Positions 26,264 to 34,497 of a stretch of 64,000 nt of DNA are shown in pieces. The notes below the pieces were generated by a model. That model ran no database searches, was not told where the DNA came from, and was given only the letters and a program-made list of their open reading frames with translations. Source of the DNA: Bacteroidota bacterium (GTDB taxonomy: Bacteria > Bacteroidota > Bacteroidia > B-17B0 > Aurantibacillaceae); NCBI GenBank assembly GCA_947450025.1, contig CANFTW010000014.1, positions 1-64,000 on the forward strand, read 5' to 3'. How positions within the stretch are numbered: the first letter of the stretch is position 1; each line of letters starts with the position of its first letter. Both the position numbers and the translations under genes were made by a program.

Positions 26264-27727
26264 CTAGTAATAAGTTGCTCTTCTTACTTCTGCAATATGT
26301 TTCGAAAAACGAATAACTTGACGAGTATAGCCATATTCGTTATCATACCAAACATATAATACAATACTCTTCTTGTCAGGTGAAATAATAGTGGCATTAC
26401 TATCAAATACCGATGGACAAGGATTACCAATAACATCAGATGATACTAACTCATTGCTGAAAGCATATTGAATTTGCTCAACTAAAGCACCATTTAATGC
26501 GTATTTGCGAATGATTTCGTTTACTTCGTCGCGAGTCACTTCTTTATTGATGTTTAAATTCAAAATAGCTAATGACACATTTGGTGTGGGTACACGAACC
26601 GAGTTTGCTGTAAATTTACCAGCTAAATGGGGTAATACTTTTTTCAAAGCACTTTCAGCACCCGTTTCTGTGATAACCATGTTTAGAGCTGCAGAACGAC
26701 CACGACGGTATTTTTTGTGGTAGTTATCTAATAAGTTTTGGTCATTTGTATAAGAGTGAACCGTTTCGATATGTCCTTTTTGAATTCCTAATTCTTTGTC
26801 AATCACATAAAGAATTGGCATAATAGCATTAGTTGTACATGAAGCAGCAGAGAAAATTTGACCATTTTTTGTATCCACTGTTTCGTGATTTACACCATGA
26901 ACGACGTTAGGTACATTTCCTTTTGCAGGAGCAGTTAATAATACTTTGCTAATTCCTTTTGCTTTTAAGTGACGACTTAATTCAACATCATCTCTAAAAA
27001 CACCTGTGTTATCAATTAATAAAGCGTTATCAATACCATAAGCTGTATAATCTACATCTTCAGGATTTTTAGCATCAATCATATGAACGGTGTGTCCGTT
27101 AATAATTAAAGCTTTGTTTTCTAAATCTTCAATCACCGTTCCAGGGAAGTTACCATGAACAGAATCCGTGCGCAATAAATCTGCACGTTTTACAATATCT
27201 TCATTGCTGCTTCCACGAGTTACAATAGCGCGTAAACGTAATTGCTCACCTTTACCAGCTTGAGAAATTAACTCACGAGCAGCTAAACGACCAATACGAC
27301 CAAAGCCATACAAGACAACGTCTTTAGGAGTCACTGTAGATTTTGCACCAATTAAATCTTTTAATTTATTACCAATAAATTCATCAACCGATTTAAAGTT
27401 TGCTTTTTCTTGTTGATATTCAAATGCTAATTTTCCTATATCAACACGAGAAGGGCAAACTGCAGCATGATTAATAGCAGTGGCAATAGCTAATGTATCA
27501 TTAACTGAAATGGTTTTCTTTACAATATTTTTTGCATATAAATGTAAGTTCATAATTTCACTTACACTTCTATCTACTAATTGATTTCTGAATAAAATTA
27601 ATTCAATAGATTTTTCGAACCATAATTTTCCAATGGTTCCAATTAGTTCAATCGCTGCTTTTTCCTGAACAATCCAATCGTTTAGTTGCGTTTCATAAGC
27701 GGCATTTGCTGTTTCTTTGGTTTGCAT
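26264..27727 (-). CDS. gap: long-form glyceraldehyde-3-phosphate dehydrogenase
   Basis: 487 residues, about 150 longer than classical GAPDH. The extra N-terminal ~130 residues are helical and contain no known domain. The core then has the Rossmann motif YGFGRIGRLA, the active-site cysteine in SAASCTTNAIMP, and the C-terminal WYDNEYGYTRQVIRF. It oxidises glyceraldehyde-3-phosphate to 1,3-bisphosphoglycerate, or the reverse in gluconeogenesis. This long type is common in Bacteroidota and usually coexists with a normal-length enzyme; cofactor choice cannot be read safely here. Confidence 0.93.
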   Translation of the reverse strand: MQTKETANAAYETQLNDWIVQEKAAIELIGTIGKLWFEKSIELILFRNQLVDRSVSEIMNLHLYAKNIVKKTISVNDTLAIATAINHAAVCPSRVDIGKLAFEYQQEKANFKSVDEFIGNKLKDLIGAKSTVTPKDVVLYGFGRIGRLAARELISQAGKGEQLRLRAIVTRGSSNEDIVKRADLLRTDSVHGNFPGTVIEDLENKALIINGHTVHMIDAKNPEDVDYTAYGIDNALLIDNTGVFRDDVELSRHLKAKGISKVLLTAPAKGNVPNVVHGVNHETVDTKNGQIFSAASCTTNAIMPILYVIDKELGIQKGHIETVHSYTNDQNLLDNYHKKYRRGRSAALNMVITETGAESALKKVLPHLAGKFTANSVRVPTPNVSLAILNLNINKEVTRDEVNEIIRKYALNGALVEQIQYAFSNELVSSDVIGNPCPSVFDSNATIISPDKKSIVLYVWYDNEYGYTRQVIRFSKHIAEVRRATYY

Positions 27728-27768
27728 AGTGTTTTTGGGTTTATTTATTCGTAATTGTGTGTTTAAAA

Positions 27769-28470
27769 CTAGTCTTCGTCATGACCATAATCTTCAGGGA
27801 TTTCATGATCATCATCATTGTCCATCTCTTCATCTTCACTTCCAAATTCATCTTCGTCACCTGCAACATCTTCACCTTCTTCACCTTCTAAATGATTTAA
27901 ATCTCCCTCATCAATACCAATGGTATCATTTTTTATGGCTTTGTAAATTTCACTTTCATCAGCAATTTCAGGATCGTGTAACATATTAGCCATAGCTTGA
28001 TCTGGAGTTAATTCTCCTTTAGCCATTTGGGTTTGCTTGTATTGTTTTGGAGCATTTCCGATAGATTTTACACAAGATGGATATATACCTTTAGGATTAT
28101 CTGGTAAAATTTTCATTAACTCTATACAAAATGCCCATTTAACAGCAGGATCAAAAACATACATAAAACGTTGACGCGGGCTATCAATGTATTTAGCAAT
28201 TTTGGTTTTAGACATTAAGTTTTTTGGAGAAACCCCTTTTCTAACCTCATCGGTATCTAAAGGTAAGTCTTCTTCCCTTAATGTTACTTCTTGATCTTTT
28301 CTCCAATAATCATCACTTACAAAAAAAGAAGCAGCATGTTTCTTATCAAACTTATACGCTTCTTGTATAGCGTTGTGAAAATCTTCAAAGGTTTGTCCTG
28401 ATAATATTTCTATTTCTCGGTAAATATCTTCGTTGTCTTCAATGAATAATTTAAATTTATATACTGCCAT
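27769..28470 (-). CDS. pRiA4b ORF-3-like protein with acidic tail
   Basis: 233 residues. The first ~150 match the plasmid pRiA4b ORF-3-like fold (YKFKLFIEDNEDIYREIEILSGQTFEDFHNAIQEAYKFD...SFFVSDDYW). The last ~50 are extremely acidic (Glu/Asp with Gly), suggesting a disordered, cation- or protein-binding tail. Despite database names such as 'IS1096 passenger', nothing around it is a transposon. It sits 13 bases downstream of the next unknown gene, forming a minus-strand group with the hydroxyacyl-CoA dehydrogenase. Function is unknown. Confidence 0.8.
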   Translation of the reverse strand: MAVYKFKLFIEDNEDIYREIEILSGQTFEDFHNAIQEAYKFDKKHAASFFVSDDYWRKDQEVTLREEDLPLDTDEVRKGVSPKNLMSKTKIAKYIDSPRQRFMYVFDPAVKWAFCIELMKILPDNPKGIYPSCVKSIGNAPKQYKQTQMAKGELTPDQAMANMLHDPEIADESEIYKAIKNDTIGIDEGDLNHLEGEEGEDVAGDEDEFGSEDEEMDNDDDHEIPEDYGHDED

Positions 28471-28483
28471 ATAACTTATTTTA

Positions 28484-28945
28484 TTAGTTAATTTTATTGA
28501 CTATCGCATTGTTTCCATCAAAATTAAATATCCATCCATCTTCAAAAATGATCGGTAAATAACGTTTATATAATTTTAATCTTGCGTTTGCTTTTATTTT
28601 ATTCTTTTTTGAATCTTGATGTTCCATTTCATTTTGTTCTTCATCATCTCTATCAATGGCATGAAATTCATAAATGTTAACTTTTGGATGTTGTTCCATG
28701 AAGTCTTTTATGATTTTTACAATGGTATTCATGACTCTATAAACTTCACCACGATTAGTGGTCACATATTCTTCTCCTTCAAACTCATCATTAATGACAC
28801 CAAACACAATAGTTGAGTGTAAAATATTGTCTTGTCTTCTACCAAATCTGACTTCATATCTCAACCCTGATGATGTATTAAAATAATACACTCCAGCGCT
28901 TTTAATGGCAGGATATTCAATTTGAAATATAGAAATCTCTGACAT
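28484..28945 (-). CDS. hypothetical protein (conserved-looking)
   Basis: 153 residues, no signal or membrane segment. It begins with beta strands (SGLRYEVRFGRRQDNILHSTIVFGVIND) and has a helix around VMNTIVKIIKDFMEQHP, then a charged linker and a basic helix (KKNKIKANARLKLYKRYLPIIFEDGW). I do not recognise the family. It is 5 bases downstream of the dehydrogenase gene and 13 bases upstream of the pRiA4b-like gene, so it is part of a three-gene unit. Confidence 0.7.
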   Translation of the reverse strand: MSEISIFQIEYPAIKSAGVYYFNTSSGLRYEVRFGRRQDNILHSTIVFGVINDEFEGEEYVTTNRGEVYRVMNTIVKIIKDFMEQHPKVNIYEFHAIDRDDEEQNEMEHQDSKKNKIKANARLKLYKRYLPIIFEDGWIFNFDGNNAIVNKIN

Positions 28946-28950
28946 GAATT

Positions 28951-29862
28951 TTAGGCTACAATAGATTTATTTTGTTTTTTAAATCTATCCGCTAATATTA
29001 AATCTTTTGTGCCAGATGAGTAGTCATAAAAACCTTTTCCGCTTTTCACACCTAAATGTCCTGCCGTAACCATATTAACTAATAAAGGGCAAGGAGCATA
29101 TTTAGGATTCCCAAAACCATCGTGTAAAACACGTAAAATATTTAAACAAACATCTAACCCAATAAAATCAGCTAATTGTAATGGTCCCATAGGATGAGCC
29201 ATGCCTAATTTCATTACTGTATCTATTTCTTCTACGCCAGCTACGCCTTCATATAATGTAATTATAGCTTCGTTAATCATTGGCATTAAAATTTTATTAG
29301 CCACAAAACCAGGGTAATCATTTACCTCAGTTGGAATTTTATTTAATTTTTTAGAAGTTTCCATAATTAATTGGCATACTTCATCACTAGTTGAGTAACC
29401 TCTGATTACTTCTATCAATTTCATTACGGGAACGGGATTCATAAAGTGCATACCAATAACTTTATCAGCACGTTTAGTAACAGCCGCAATTTGAGTTATA
29501 GATATGGAAGACGTATTACTAGCTAAAATGGTATGAGGAGGGCAAATTTCATCCAATTGTTTGAAAATAGCTAATTTAACATTGACGTTCTCACTAGCTG
29601 CTTCAACCACTAAATCTGCATTTTTAGCACCTTCCTCCAGTTTAGTAAATGTTTTAATGTTTGATAACGTTGCCGTTTTATCTGCCTCTGTCACGGTTCC
29701 TTTTGCTACTTGTCGATCAATGTTTTTTGCAATTGTAGCCAATGCTTTTTGAAGAGCAGCGTCGCTTATGTCCACAAGATTAACGGAATATCCGAATTGA
29801 GCAAAAACGTGAGCAATACCATTTCCCATTGTACCGCTTCCTATAACTGTAATATTTTTCAT
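28951..29862 (-). CDS. 3-hydroxyacyl-CoA (3-hydroxybutyryl-CoA) dehydrogenase
   Basis: 303 residues, the length of single-function Hbd/PaaH enzymes. An N-terminal NAD-binding motif GSGTMGNGIAHVFAQ is followed by NTSSISITQIA, GMHFMNPVPVMKLIEVI (catalytic His in HFMNP) and a C-terminal dimerisation domain. It interconverts L-3-hydroxyacyl-CoA and 3-oxoacyl-CoA, in fatty acid or butyrate-type metabolism. It heads the minus-strand three-gene group and diverges from gcvH across a 197-base gap; that gap contains a -7 box for gcvH and nothing else I can identify. Confidence 0.94.
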   Translation of the reverse strand: MKNITVIGSGTMGNGIAHVFAQFGYSVNLVDISDAALQKALATIAKNIDRQVAKGTVTEADKTATLSNIKTFTKLEEGAKNADLVVEAASENVNVKLAIFKQLDEICPPHTILASNTSSISITQIAAVTKRADKVIGMHFMNPVPVMKLIEVIRGYSTSDEVCQLIMETSKKLNKIPTEVNDYPGFVANKILMPMINEAIITLYEGVAGVEEIDTVMKLGMAHPMGPLQLADFIGLDVCLNILRVLHDGFGNPKYAPCPLLVNMVTAGHLGVKSGKGFYDYSSGTKDLILADRFKKQNKSIVA

Positions 29863-30017
29863 TTTTTTTGTTTTTATGAAGTGAATTTTACTTTAAATGT
29901 CCTTGTTTTAAGCGCTGTAAATCTAAAATCTGTAAGGCATAAATACAAATAGAGTTTTAAACCTTTTTAAGCAGTCTATTTGATAACTTATTTTTTTATA
30001 AAATTAATTAAAACCTA

Positions 30018-30025
30018 TATATTTG
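30018..30025 (+). promoter_or_regulatory. gcvH -7 promoter box
   Basis: TATATTTG fits TAnnTTTG, 34 bases before the gcvH ATG, in the divergent gap with the dehydrogenase gene. No -33 TTG at a suitable distance and no glycine-riboswitch-like conserved sequence was seen. Confidence 0.45.
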
Positions 30026-30059
30026 TGAAAAACTAGCACTAAAACTAAAAAACAATTAT

Positions 30060-30440
30060 ATGAATTTTCCATCAGAATTAAAGTACACAAAAGATCACGA
30101 GTGGGTTCGTGTTGAAGGTAATGTTGCAACAATTGGGATTACTGATTTTGCTCAAAAAGAATTAGGTGATATCGTTTATGTAGATATTACTACAATTGGA
30201 GAAACAGTTGCTAAAGAAGAAATTTTTGGTACTGTTGAGGCGGTTAAAACAGTGTCTGATTTATTTATGCCTATTTCTGGTAAAGTATTAGAAATGAATA
30301 AAGATATTGATAGTTCCCCAGAATCTGTCAATAATGATCCTTATGGAAATGGATGGATGATAAAAGCTAGTATTGATAATGAAGCAGAATTAGCTGATTT
30401 ACTATCTGCAGATGCATACAAAGCTTTAATTGGAGCTTAA
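30060..30440 (+). CDS. gcvH: glycine cleavage system H protein
   Basis: 126 residues, full length. The lipoylated lysine is Lys63 in [40 protein letters not shown] (residues 13-37) is the family N-terminal signature. It shuttles the aminomethyl group between the P, T and L proteins, none of which are in this window. A terminator hairpin follows. Confidence 0.97.
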   Translation: MNFPSELKYTKDHEWVRVEGNVATIGITDFAQKELGDIVYVDITTIGETVAKEEIFGTVEAVKTVSDLFMPISGKVLEMNKDIDSSPESVNNDPYGNGWMIKASIDNEAELADLLSADAYKALIGA

Positions 30441-30459
30441 AAAGTTAAGTTTTATTTTA

Positions 30460-30491
30460 AAAGAGACTGTTTCAATTGGGGCAGTCTTTTT
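30460..30491 (+). terminator. terminator after gcvH
   Basis: AAAGAGACTG, 12-base loop, CAGTCTTTTTT with a T-run, starting about 20 bases after the gcvH stop. Confidence 0.7.
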
Positions 30492-30514
30492 TATTTTATC
30501 CTTATCATATTTAT

Positions 30515-30907
30515 ATGTTAAAAATTATTCTAAAATATAGCTTGACATTATCTTTAATATGGACAGTTATTATTTTCGTGTTGTGTTGCACTCCTGGACA
30601 ATATATACCAACCACAAATTGGCTTGAGTTATTGAGTTTTGATAAATTTGTGCATGCCAGTATCTTTTTTACACTTGTAGTTTTATGGTTAATTTATTTG
30701 TATTCTTCTAATAAACTCATAGCGAGTACTAAGGCAATAGTTATATTGTTATGTATCGGATATGGGGGCATTTTAGAAATAATGCAAGCTACTATTTTTA
30801 GTCACAGGAGTGGTGACTGGCTTGATTTTATCGCCAATAGTGTGGGGTGTTTATTAGGATGGTGGTTATTCACTAAAAATAAAGATAGATTAAAGCCTGT
30901 ATCTTAA
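30515..30907 (+). CDS. VanZ-family membrane protein
   Basis: 130 residues from the ATG at 30515; an earlier in-frame start falls inside the gcvH terminator and is rejected. Four hydrophobic segments fit VanZ-like proteins (~8-22, 42-60, 68-83, 102-118), with the family motifs FDKFVHASIFFTL and LEIMQATIFSHRSGDWLDFIANSVGCLLG. VanZ-like proteins confer low teicoplanin resistance in enterococci, but in Bacteroidota the role is unknown. Small gene downstream of gcvH. Confidence 0.85.
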   Translation: MLKIILKYSLTLSLIWTVIIFVLCCTPGQYIPTTNWLELLSFDKFVHASIFFTLVVLWLIYLYSSNKLIASTKAIVILLCIGYGGILEIMQATIFSHRSGDWLDFIANSVGCLLGWWLFTKNKDRLKPVS

Positions 30908-30982
30908 ATATTTTAAGTTTTATCGAAAAATATTAATCTTTAAAAACTTTTTAACTTTCATTTTTTTGGTTTTTAATAATAG

Positions 30983-30990
30983 TAACTTTG
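30983..30990 (+). promoter_or_regulatory. trxB -7 promoter box
   Basis: TAACTTTG fits TAnnTTTG, 20 bases before the trxB ATG. A TTTG lies 14 bases upstream, closer than the usual ~19-base spacing. Confidence 0.5.
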
Positions 30991-31010
30991 TTCCCTAAAA
31001 AATGTAATCT

Positions 31011-31961
31011 ATGTCAACTACAACCGAACATATTAAATGCTTAATTATTGGATCAGGTCCAGCTGGATATACAGCTGCTATTTATGCTTCTAGAGCAGAT
31101 TTAAAACCTGTTTTATACACAGGTTTAACACCTGGCGGGCAATTAACAGAAACTACCGAAGTGGATAATTTTCCTGGTTATCCGAAAGGTGTAACCGGTC
31201 CAGAATTAATGGAAGATTTAAAAGCTCAAGCTGAGCGTTTTGGAACTCAGGTTCGTTTTGGATTAGCCACTAAAGCTGATTTAGTATCTAACCCAAAAAG
31301 AATTTGGATTGATGAAGTGACTGAAATTACTGCAGATACAGTTATTATTTCTACAGGAGCATCAGCTAAATGGTTAGGTTTAGAAAATGAAACTCGTTTA
31401 CGAATGAATGCGGGTGGAGTATCGGCATGTGCCGTTTGTGATGGATTCTTTTTTAGAGGTCAAGATGTAGCCATTGTTGGAGCTGGAGATACAGCCGCAG
31501 AAGAGGCGACTTACTTATCTAAATTATGTAAAAAAGTATACATGATTGTTCGTAAAGGTGAAATGCGTGCAAGTAAAGCGATGCAACATCGTGTTATGAA
31601 TACAGAGAATATTGAAATTGTTTACAATAGTGAAACCCATGATATTTTAGGCAAAGAAATGGTAGAAGGAGTTGTTGTAAAAAATAGTTTAACTAACGAA
31701 TTAAGAACGTTAGATGTAACGGGTTTCTTTGTAGCTATTGGGCATAAGCCTAATACGGATATTTTTAAAGGTCAAATTAATATGGACGAGTTAGGTTATA
31801 TTGACGTAGTTTCTGGTTCTACAAAAACTAACATCGAAGGTGTTTTTGCGGTTGGCGATTGTGCTGATAAAACATATCGTCAAGCTATTACAGCAGCAGG
31901 AAGCGGTTGTATGGGCGCCTTGGATGCAGAGCGTTATTTAGCAGCTTCAGGAAAACATTAA
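31011..31961 (+). CDS. trxB: thioredoxin reductase
   Basis: 316 residues. FAD motif GSGPAGYTAAIYASRA at the N-terminus, redox pair Cys140-Cys143 in ACAVCDGF, NADPH motif GAGDTAAEEATYLS, and the C-terminal FAD site GVFAVGDCADKTYRQAITAAGSGCMGA. It reduces thioredoxin with NADPH and probably supports the cytoplasmic thiol network. It carries its own -7 box upstream. It differs from the TrxR-like ferredoxin-NADP reductase at 47672-48682, which lacks the redox cysteines. Confidence 0.97.
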   Translation: MSTTTEHIKCLIIGSGPAGYTAAIYASRADLKPVLYTGLTPGGQLTETTEVDNFPGYPKGVTGPELMEDLKAQAERFGTQVRFGLATKADLVSNPKRIWIDEVTEITADTVIISTGASAKWLGLENETRLRMNAGGVSACAVCDGFFFRGQDVAIVGAGDTAAEEATYLSKLCKKVYMIVRKGEMRASKAMQHRVMNTENIEIVYNSETHDILGKEMVEGVVVKNSLTNELRTLDVTGFFVAIGHKPNTDIFKGQINMDELGYIDVVSGSTKTNIEGVFAVGDCADKTYRQAITAAGSGCMGALDAERYLAASGKH

Positions 31962-32024
31962 TATATTATTAATAATCAAACTATTTTTACTTAATTTGCA
32001 CATTAATTGCATGTAGGTTAAACC

Positions 32025-32759
32025 ATGACTTTTTGTAAACACATATATACAATTCTTGTTGTTATAACAACAATATATGGTTATGCCCAGTCATTTTCAA
32101 GTCAGGTTCCACAAGTAAAAAAATATACTCCCGAAGAAATTATAGATCCAGATTACGGAATTATTCGATACAATAAATTAGTTCCTATGATTGGAGGAGA
32201 CTCTATGAGATATACTAAGGATGGCTATAATGCTCAAGGTTGGCAAGAAGATTTTTATGTAAGTGGAAAATTACTTCATAAAGGTTTTTATGCGGACGGT
32301 TATATTAAGGTTTTTAAAAATTATTATGAAAATGGACAAGTAGAACGTATGTTTTCTAGTACGGATTTAAAACATGCGAAAATGGAAATTTTCTATGATG
32401 ATGGTAAAATCCGTTCTACTATTAATTATTATGAAGGGAATCCTCAAAATCAATATGATTTTTTTAGAAATGGATCTCCTGAATATGTGGAAGAAAATGA
32501 TAAAAATATTGAGTTTTTATTTAAACGAAATTCCTATTATGAAAACGGATTACCGGCTTCGTTATTTGAATTAGTGGATAAAAAAACTAAAAAATATATG
32601 AAGAAGGAATTTTATGAAAATGGCAGAGTGAGGGAAGAGGGACCTATGATTTTCAGAAAAGATTTAGGCGATTATCAAAAAGAAGGTGCCTGGAGTTATT
32701 ATGATGAAAAAGGAAGCTTGATTAAATCAGAAAATTATCACAACGGAGAAAAAGAATAA
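32025..32759 (+). CDS. secreted YwqK/MORN-type repeat protein
   Basis: 244 residues with a signal peptide (~1-22, ending GYAQ). Beyond ~80 the chain is made of MORN-like units of the form YYENGQVERMFSS, FYDDGKIRSTINYYEG, YYENGLPASLFE, FYENGRVREEGP and YYDEKGSLIKSENYHNGEK, which is the YwqK 'antitoxin-like' repeat family. No toxin partner is next to it, so an antitoxin function is not supported. The gene converges with a small minus-strand gene only 3 bases away. Confidence 0.82.
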   Translation: MTFCKHIYTILVVITTIYGYAQSFSSQVPQVKKYTPEEIIDPDYGIIRYNKLVPMIGGDSMRYTKDGYNAQGWQEDFYVSGKLLHKGFYADGYIKVFKNYYENGQVERMFSSTDLKHAKMEIFYDDGKIRSTINYYEGNPQNQYDFFRNGSPEYVEENDKNIEFLFKRNSYYENGLPASLFELVDKKTKKYMKKEFYENGRVREEGPMIFRKDLGDYQKEGAWSYYDEKGSLIKSENYHNGEKE

Positions 32760-32762
32760 GAA

Positions 32763-33191
32763 TTACTTTGTTTTGTTCACTTTTTTACAATCTGGAAAGA
32801 TGACAATATCACACAAATCTGGCAAATTTTCATTATGGCCATCTTTATCTGTCGCTTGAATCTTTGTTAAACAAATTTTAGTTGCATATTTCTTTTTCTT
32901 AGTTAAAAAGTCGATGGTTTTTTGAGGGAAAGTGTTTCCTTTAACATCTGCTTGGAATGCAGTTTTATCTTCTTTATAATAGATTGTAAATGATGTTATC
33001 GCTTTTTCATGGGGGTTTCCAAATCGATCAAAAGCAATGACTTTAAATTCAGTATCATCAAAAGCTGCTTTGGAGAAAAATTTTTCTTTTTGGATTTTGA
33101 TAGTTTTAACTCCCTCTTTATCTTGAGATAAAACAATGAAAGGAGATAAGCATATACTAATAAAAAATGTGTTTAGTAATAAGTGTTTCAA
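32763..33191 (-). CDS. small secreted hypothetical protein (TTG start)
   Basis: 142 residues with a signal peptide (~1-22, ending VLSQ). The mature chain looks like a single beta-sandwich domain with two to three cysteines near the end (KICLTKI, LPDLCDIVIFPDCKK). The only usable start is TTG at 33191: an in-frame stop lies two codons upstream, and MKHLLLN reads as a typical signal start. It begins 3 bases after the stop of the upstream HEAT-like gene, so the two are coupled. Family not recognised. Confidence 0.72.
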   Translation of the reverse strand: MKHLLLNTFFISICLSPFIVLSQDKEGVKTIKIQKEKFFSKAAFDDTEFKVIAFDRFGNPHEKAITSFTIYYKEDKTAFQADVKGNTFPQKTIDFLTKKKKYATKICLTKIQATDKDGHNENLPDLCDIVIFPDCKKVNKTK

Positions 33192-33194
33192 GGA

Positions 33195-33749
33195 TTATGT
33201 ATTTAGTTTTTGTTCAATAAGTTGAATAGCATCAGATACTGAAACACTAGGATCTTTAACTTTCTTTAAAGTGATTAAAGATTTTTTTAAAGTATCTTGA
33301 TCAATTTCTGCTTCCATTTCTTGTATAACGGTAAATGCCTCAAAAGATACATGAAAATTTTTATCGCAAATTAAATCAATAAATAAAGAATAGTCCTTGC
33401 TAAAATCAAGACCTGTCTCCCAACAAGCCGCAATAACTAAGGCCTTTTGTGTTGAAGTTTTAGTTTTTGAAATAGCATTCAAAATAAATGCTTGAGCATT
33501 ATTATCTTTTAAGTGTTTTAAAGCTTCGTCTTTTTCTTCACGAGATGAATTACTGCTAACGAGCATTGTAATGGCATCAGCGTGACTAGTGTCTTTTTTA
33601 GACATTCCTTCGTTACCAATAATGATGGTAGAATATTCATTTTCGTCAAATAATTTCTCTGGGTTTATTTCAGGAACAATATCCCCTTTTAAATCATCCG
33701 GAAGTAAATCATCTAAATCATCGATATTGTGTTCGCTATTGTTTTTCAT
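33195..33749 (-). CDS. HEAT-repeat-like hypothetical protein
   Basis: 184 residues, cytoplasmic. The N-terminal ~55 are acidic and likely disordered (DDLDDLLPDDLKGD). From ~58 on there are helical pairs of the HEAT type: SSREEKDEALKHLKDNNAQAFILNAI, TSTQKALVIAACWETG, NFHVSFEAFTVIQEM. It probably mediates a protein contact. It lies 24 bases downstream of the LytTR regulator gene on the same strand. No function proposed. Confidence 0.72.
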   Translation of the reverse strand: MKNNSEHNIDDLDDLLPDDLKGDIVPEINPEKLFDENEYSTIIIGNEGMSKKDTSHADAITMLVSSNSSREEKDEALKHLKDNNAQAFILNAISKTKTSTQKALVIAACWETGLDFSKDYSLFIDLICDKNFHVSFEAFTVIQEMEAEIDQDTLKKSLITLKKVKDPSVSVSDAIQLIEQKLNT

Positions 33750-33773
33750 TTTACAAATTTACTATTTTGAGTC

Positions 33774-34487
33774 TTATAAACTCATCATGTCTTTTAATTT
33801 TACTGCTTGACGTCGAGAAATCTCAATTTCTTGACCACCTTTTAATTTTACCATCAATCCACCATTAAACCAGGTTTCTATACTTTCTACCCAACTTAAG
33901 TTTACTATATGCTTTCGGCTAGCCCTAAAAAATGTTTTTTCATCTAATCGTTCTTCTAAACTATTTAAACTTCTTAGTATTAAAGGACGAAAGTTATCGA
34001 AATATACGCGAACGTAATTACCTTCGCTTTCAAACAATCGAATATTATTTAAGCGCACAAACCAGGTTTTTTCACCATCTTTAATAAACACCTGATCAGA
34101 TTCTTTTAAAGGGGTTGTATTTTCTTTCCTTTCCGATGATTCTTTTAGAGTTAATTTTTTGATAGTTTCAGCTAAACGTTCTGGCGAAACAGGTTTTAAC
34201 AAATAATCATAGGCATTTACTTCAAAGGCTTTGATTGCATATTCATCGTATGCTGTTACAAAAACAACGTCAGGTAAAGCAGATACCTCTTCAATGAGCT
34301 CTAATCCGGTTTTTCCGGGCATTTGAATATCTAAAAAAATTACATCAGGATTTAATTCAGCAATTTTTTCTTTTGCCGATTGGGCATTATTACATTCTGC
34401 AATGACTTCAATTTCTTTATGAACAGATAATAAGTTTTTTAATTCTTGTCTTGCTAAACGTTCATCATCTATGATAATAGCTTTCAT
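33774..34487 (-). CDS. LytTR-family response regulator
   Basis: 237 residues. The receiver domain (~1-118) has the acidic pocket DDE at 7-9, the phosphoacceptor Asp53 (FLDIQMPG), the conserved Thr in VTAYDEYA and Lys in LLKPV. A LytTR DNA-binding domain (~135-237) follows (FIKDGEKTWFVRLNNI..., FFRASRKHIVNLSWVESI, EIEISRRQAVKLKDMM). It starts 10 bases downstream of the histidine kinase gene and should be its partner. Confidence 0.95.
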   Translation of the reverse strand: MKAIIIDDERLARQELKNLLSVHKEIEVIAECNNAQSAKEKIAELNPDVIFLDIQMPGKTGLELIEEVSALPDVVFVTAYDEYAIKAFEVNAYDYLLKPVSPERLAETIKKLTLKESSERKENTTPLKESDQVFIKDGEKTWFVRLNNIRLFESEGNYVRVYFDNFRPLILRSLNSLEERLDEKTFFRASRKHIVNLSWVESIETWFNGGLMVKLKGGQEIEISRRQAVKLKDMMSL

Positions 34488-34497
34488 TGGATAAGTT

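Noticed and set aside
27717-27989. 90-codon + strand ORF rich in His and Leu
   Set aside because: It is the antisense of the acidic Glu/Asp tail of the 27769-28470 gene; the His/Leu richness is the complement of GAA/GAT codons.
27769-28470. Mobile element suggested by the 'plasmid ORF-3/IS1096 passenger' family name
   Set aside because: No transposase, terminal repeats or target duplication is present; the name is historical.
30476-30514. 13-codon extension of the VanZ-like protein
   Set aside because: It starts inside the loop of the gcvH terminator.
30515-30907. Glycopeptide resistance from the VanZ-like protein
   Set aside because: No vanHAX-type genes; isolated VanZ-like proteins are common in this phylum.
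32025-32759. Toxin-antitoxin locus from the YwqK-like protein
   Set aside because: The protein has a signal peptide and no toxin gene is adjacent; only MORN-type repeats are supported.
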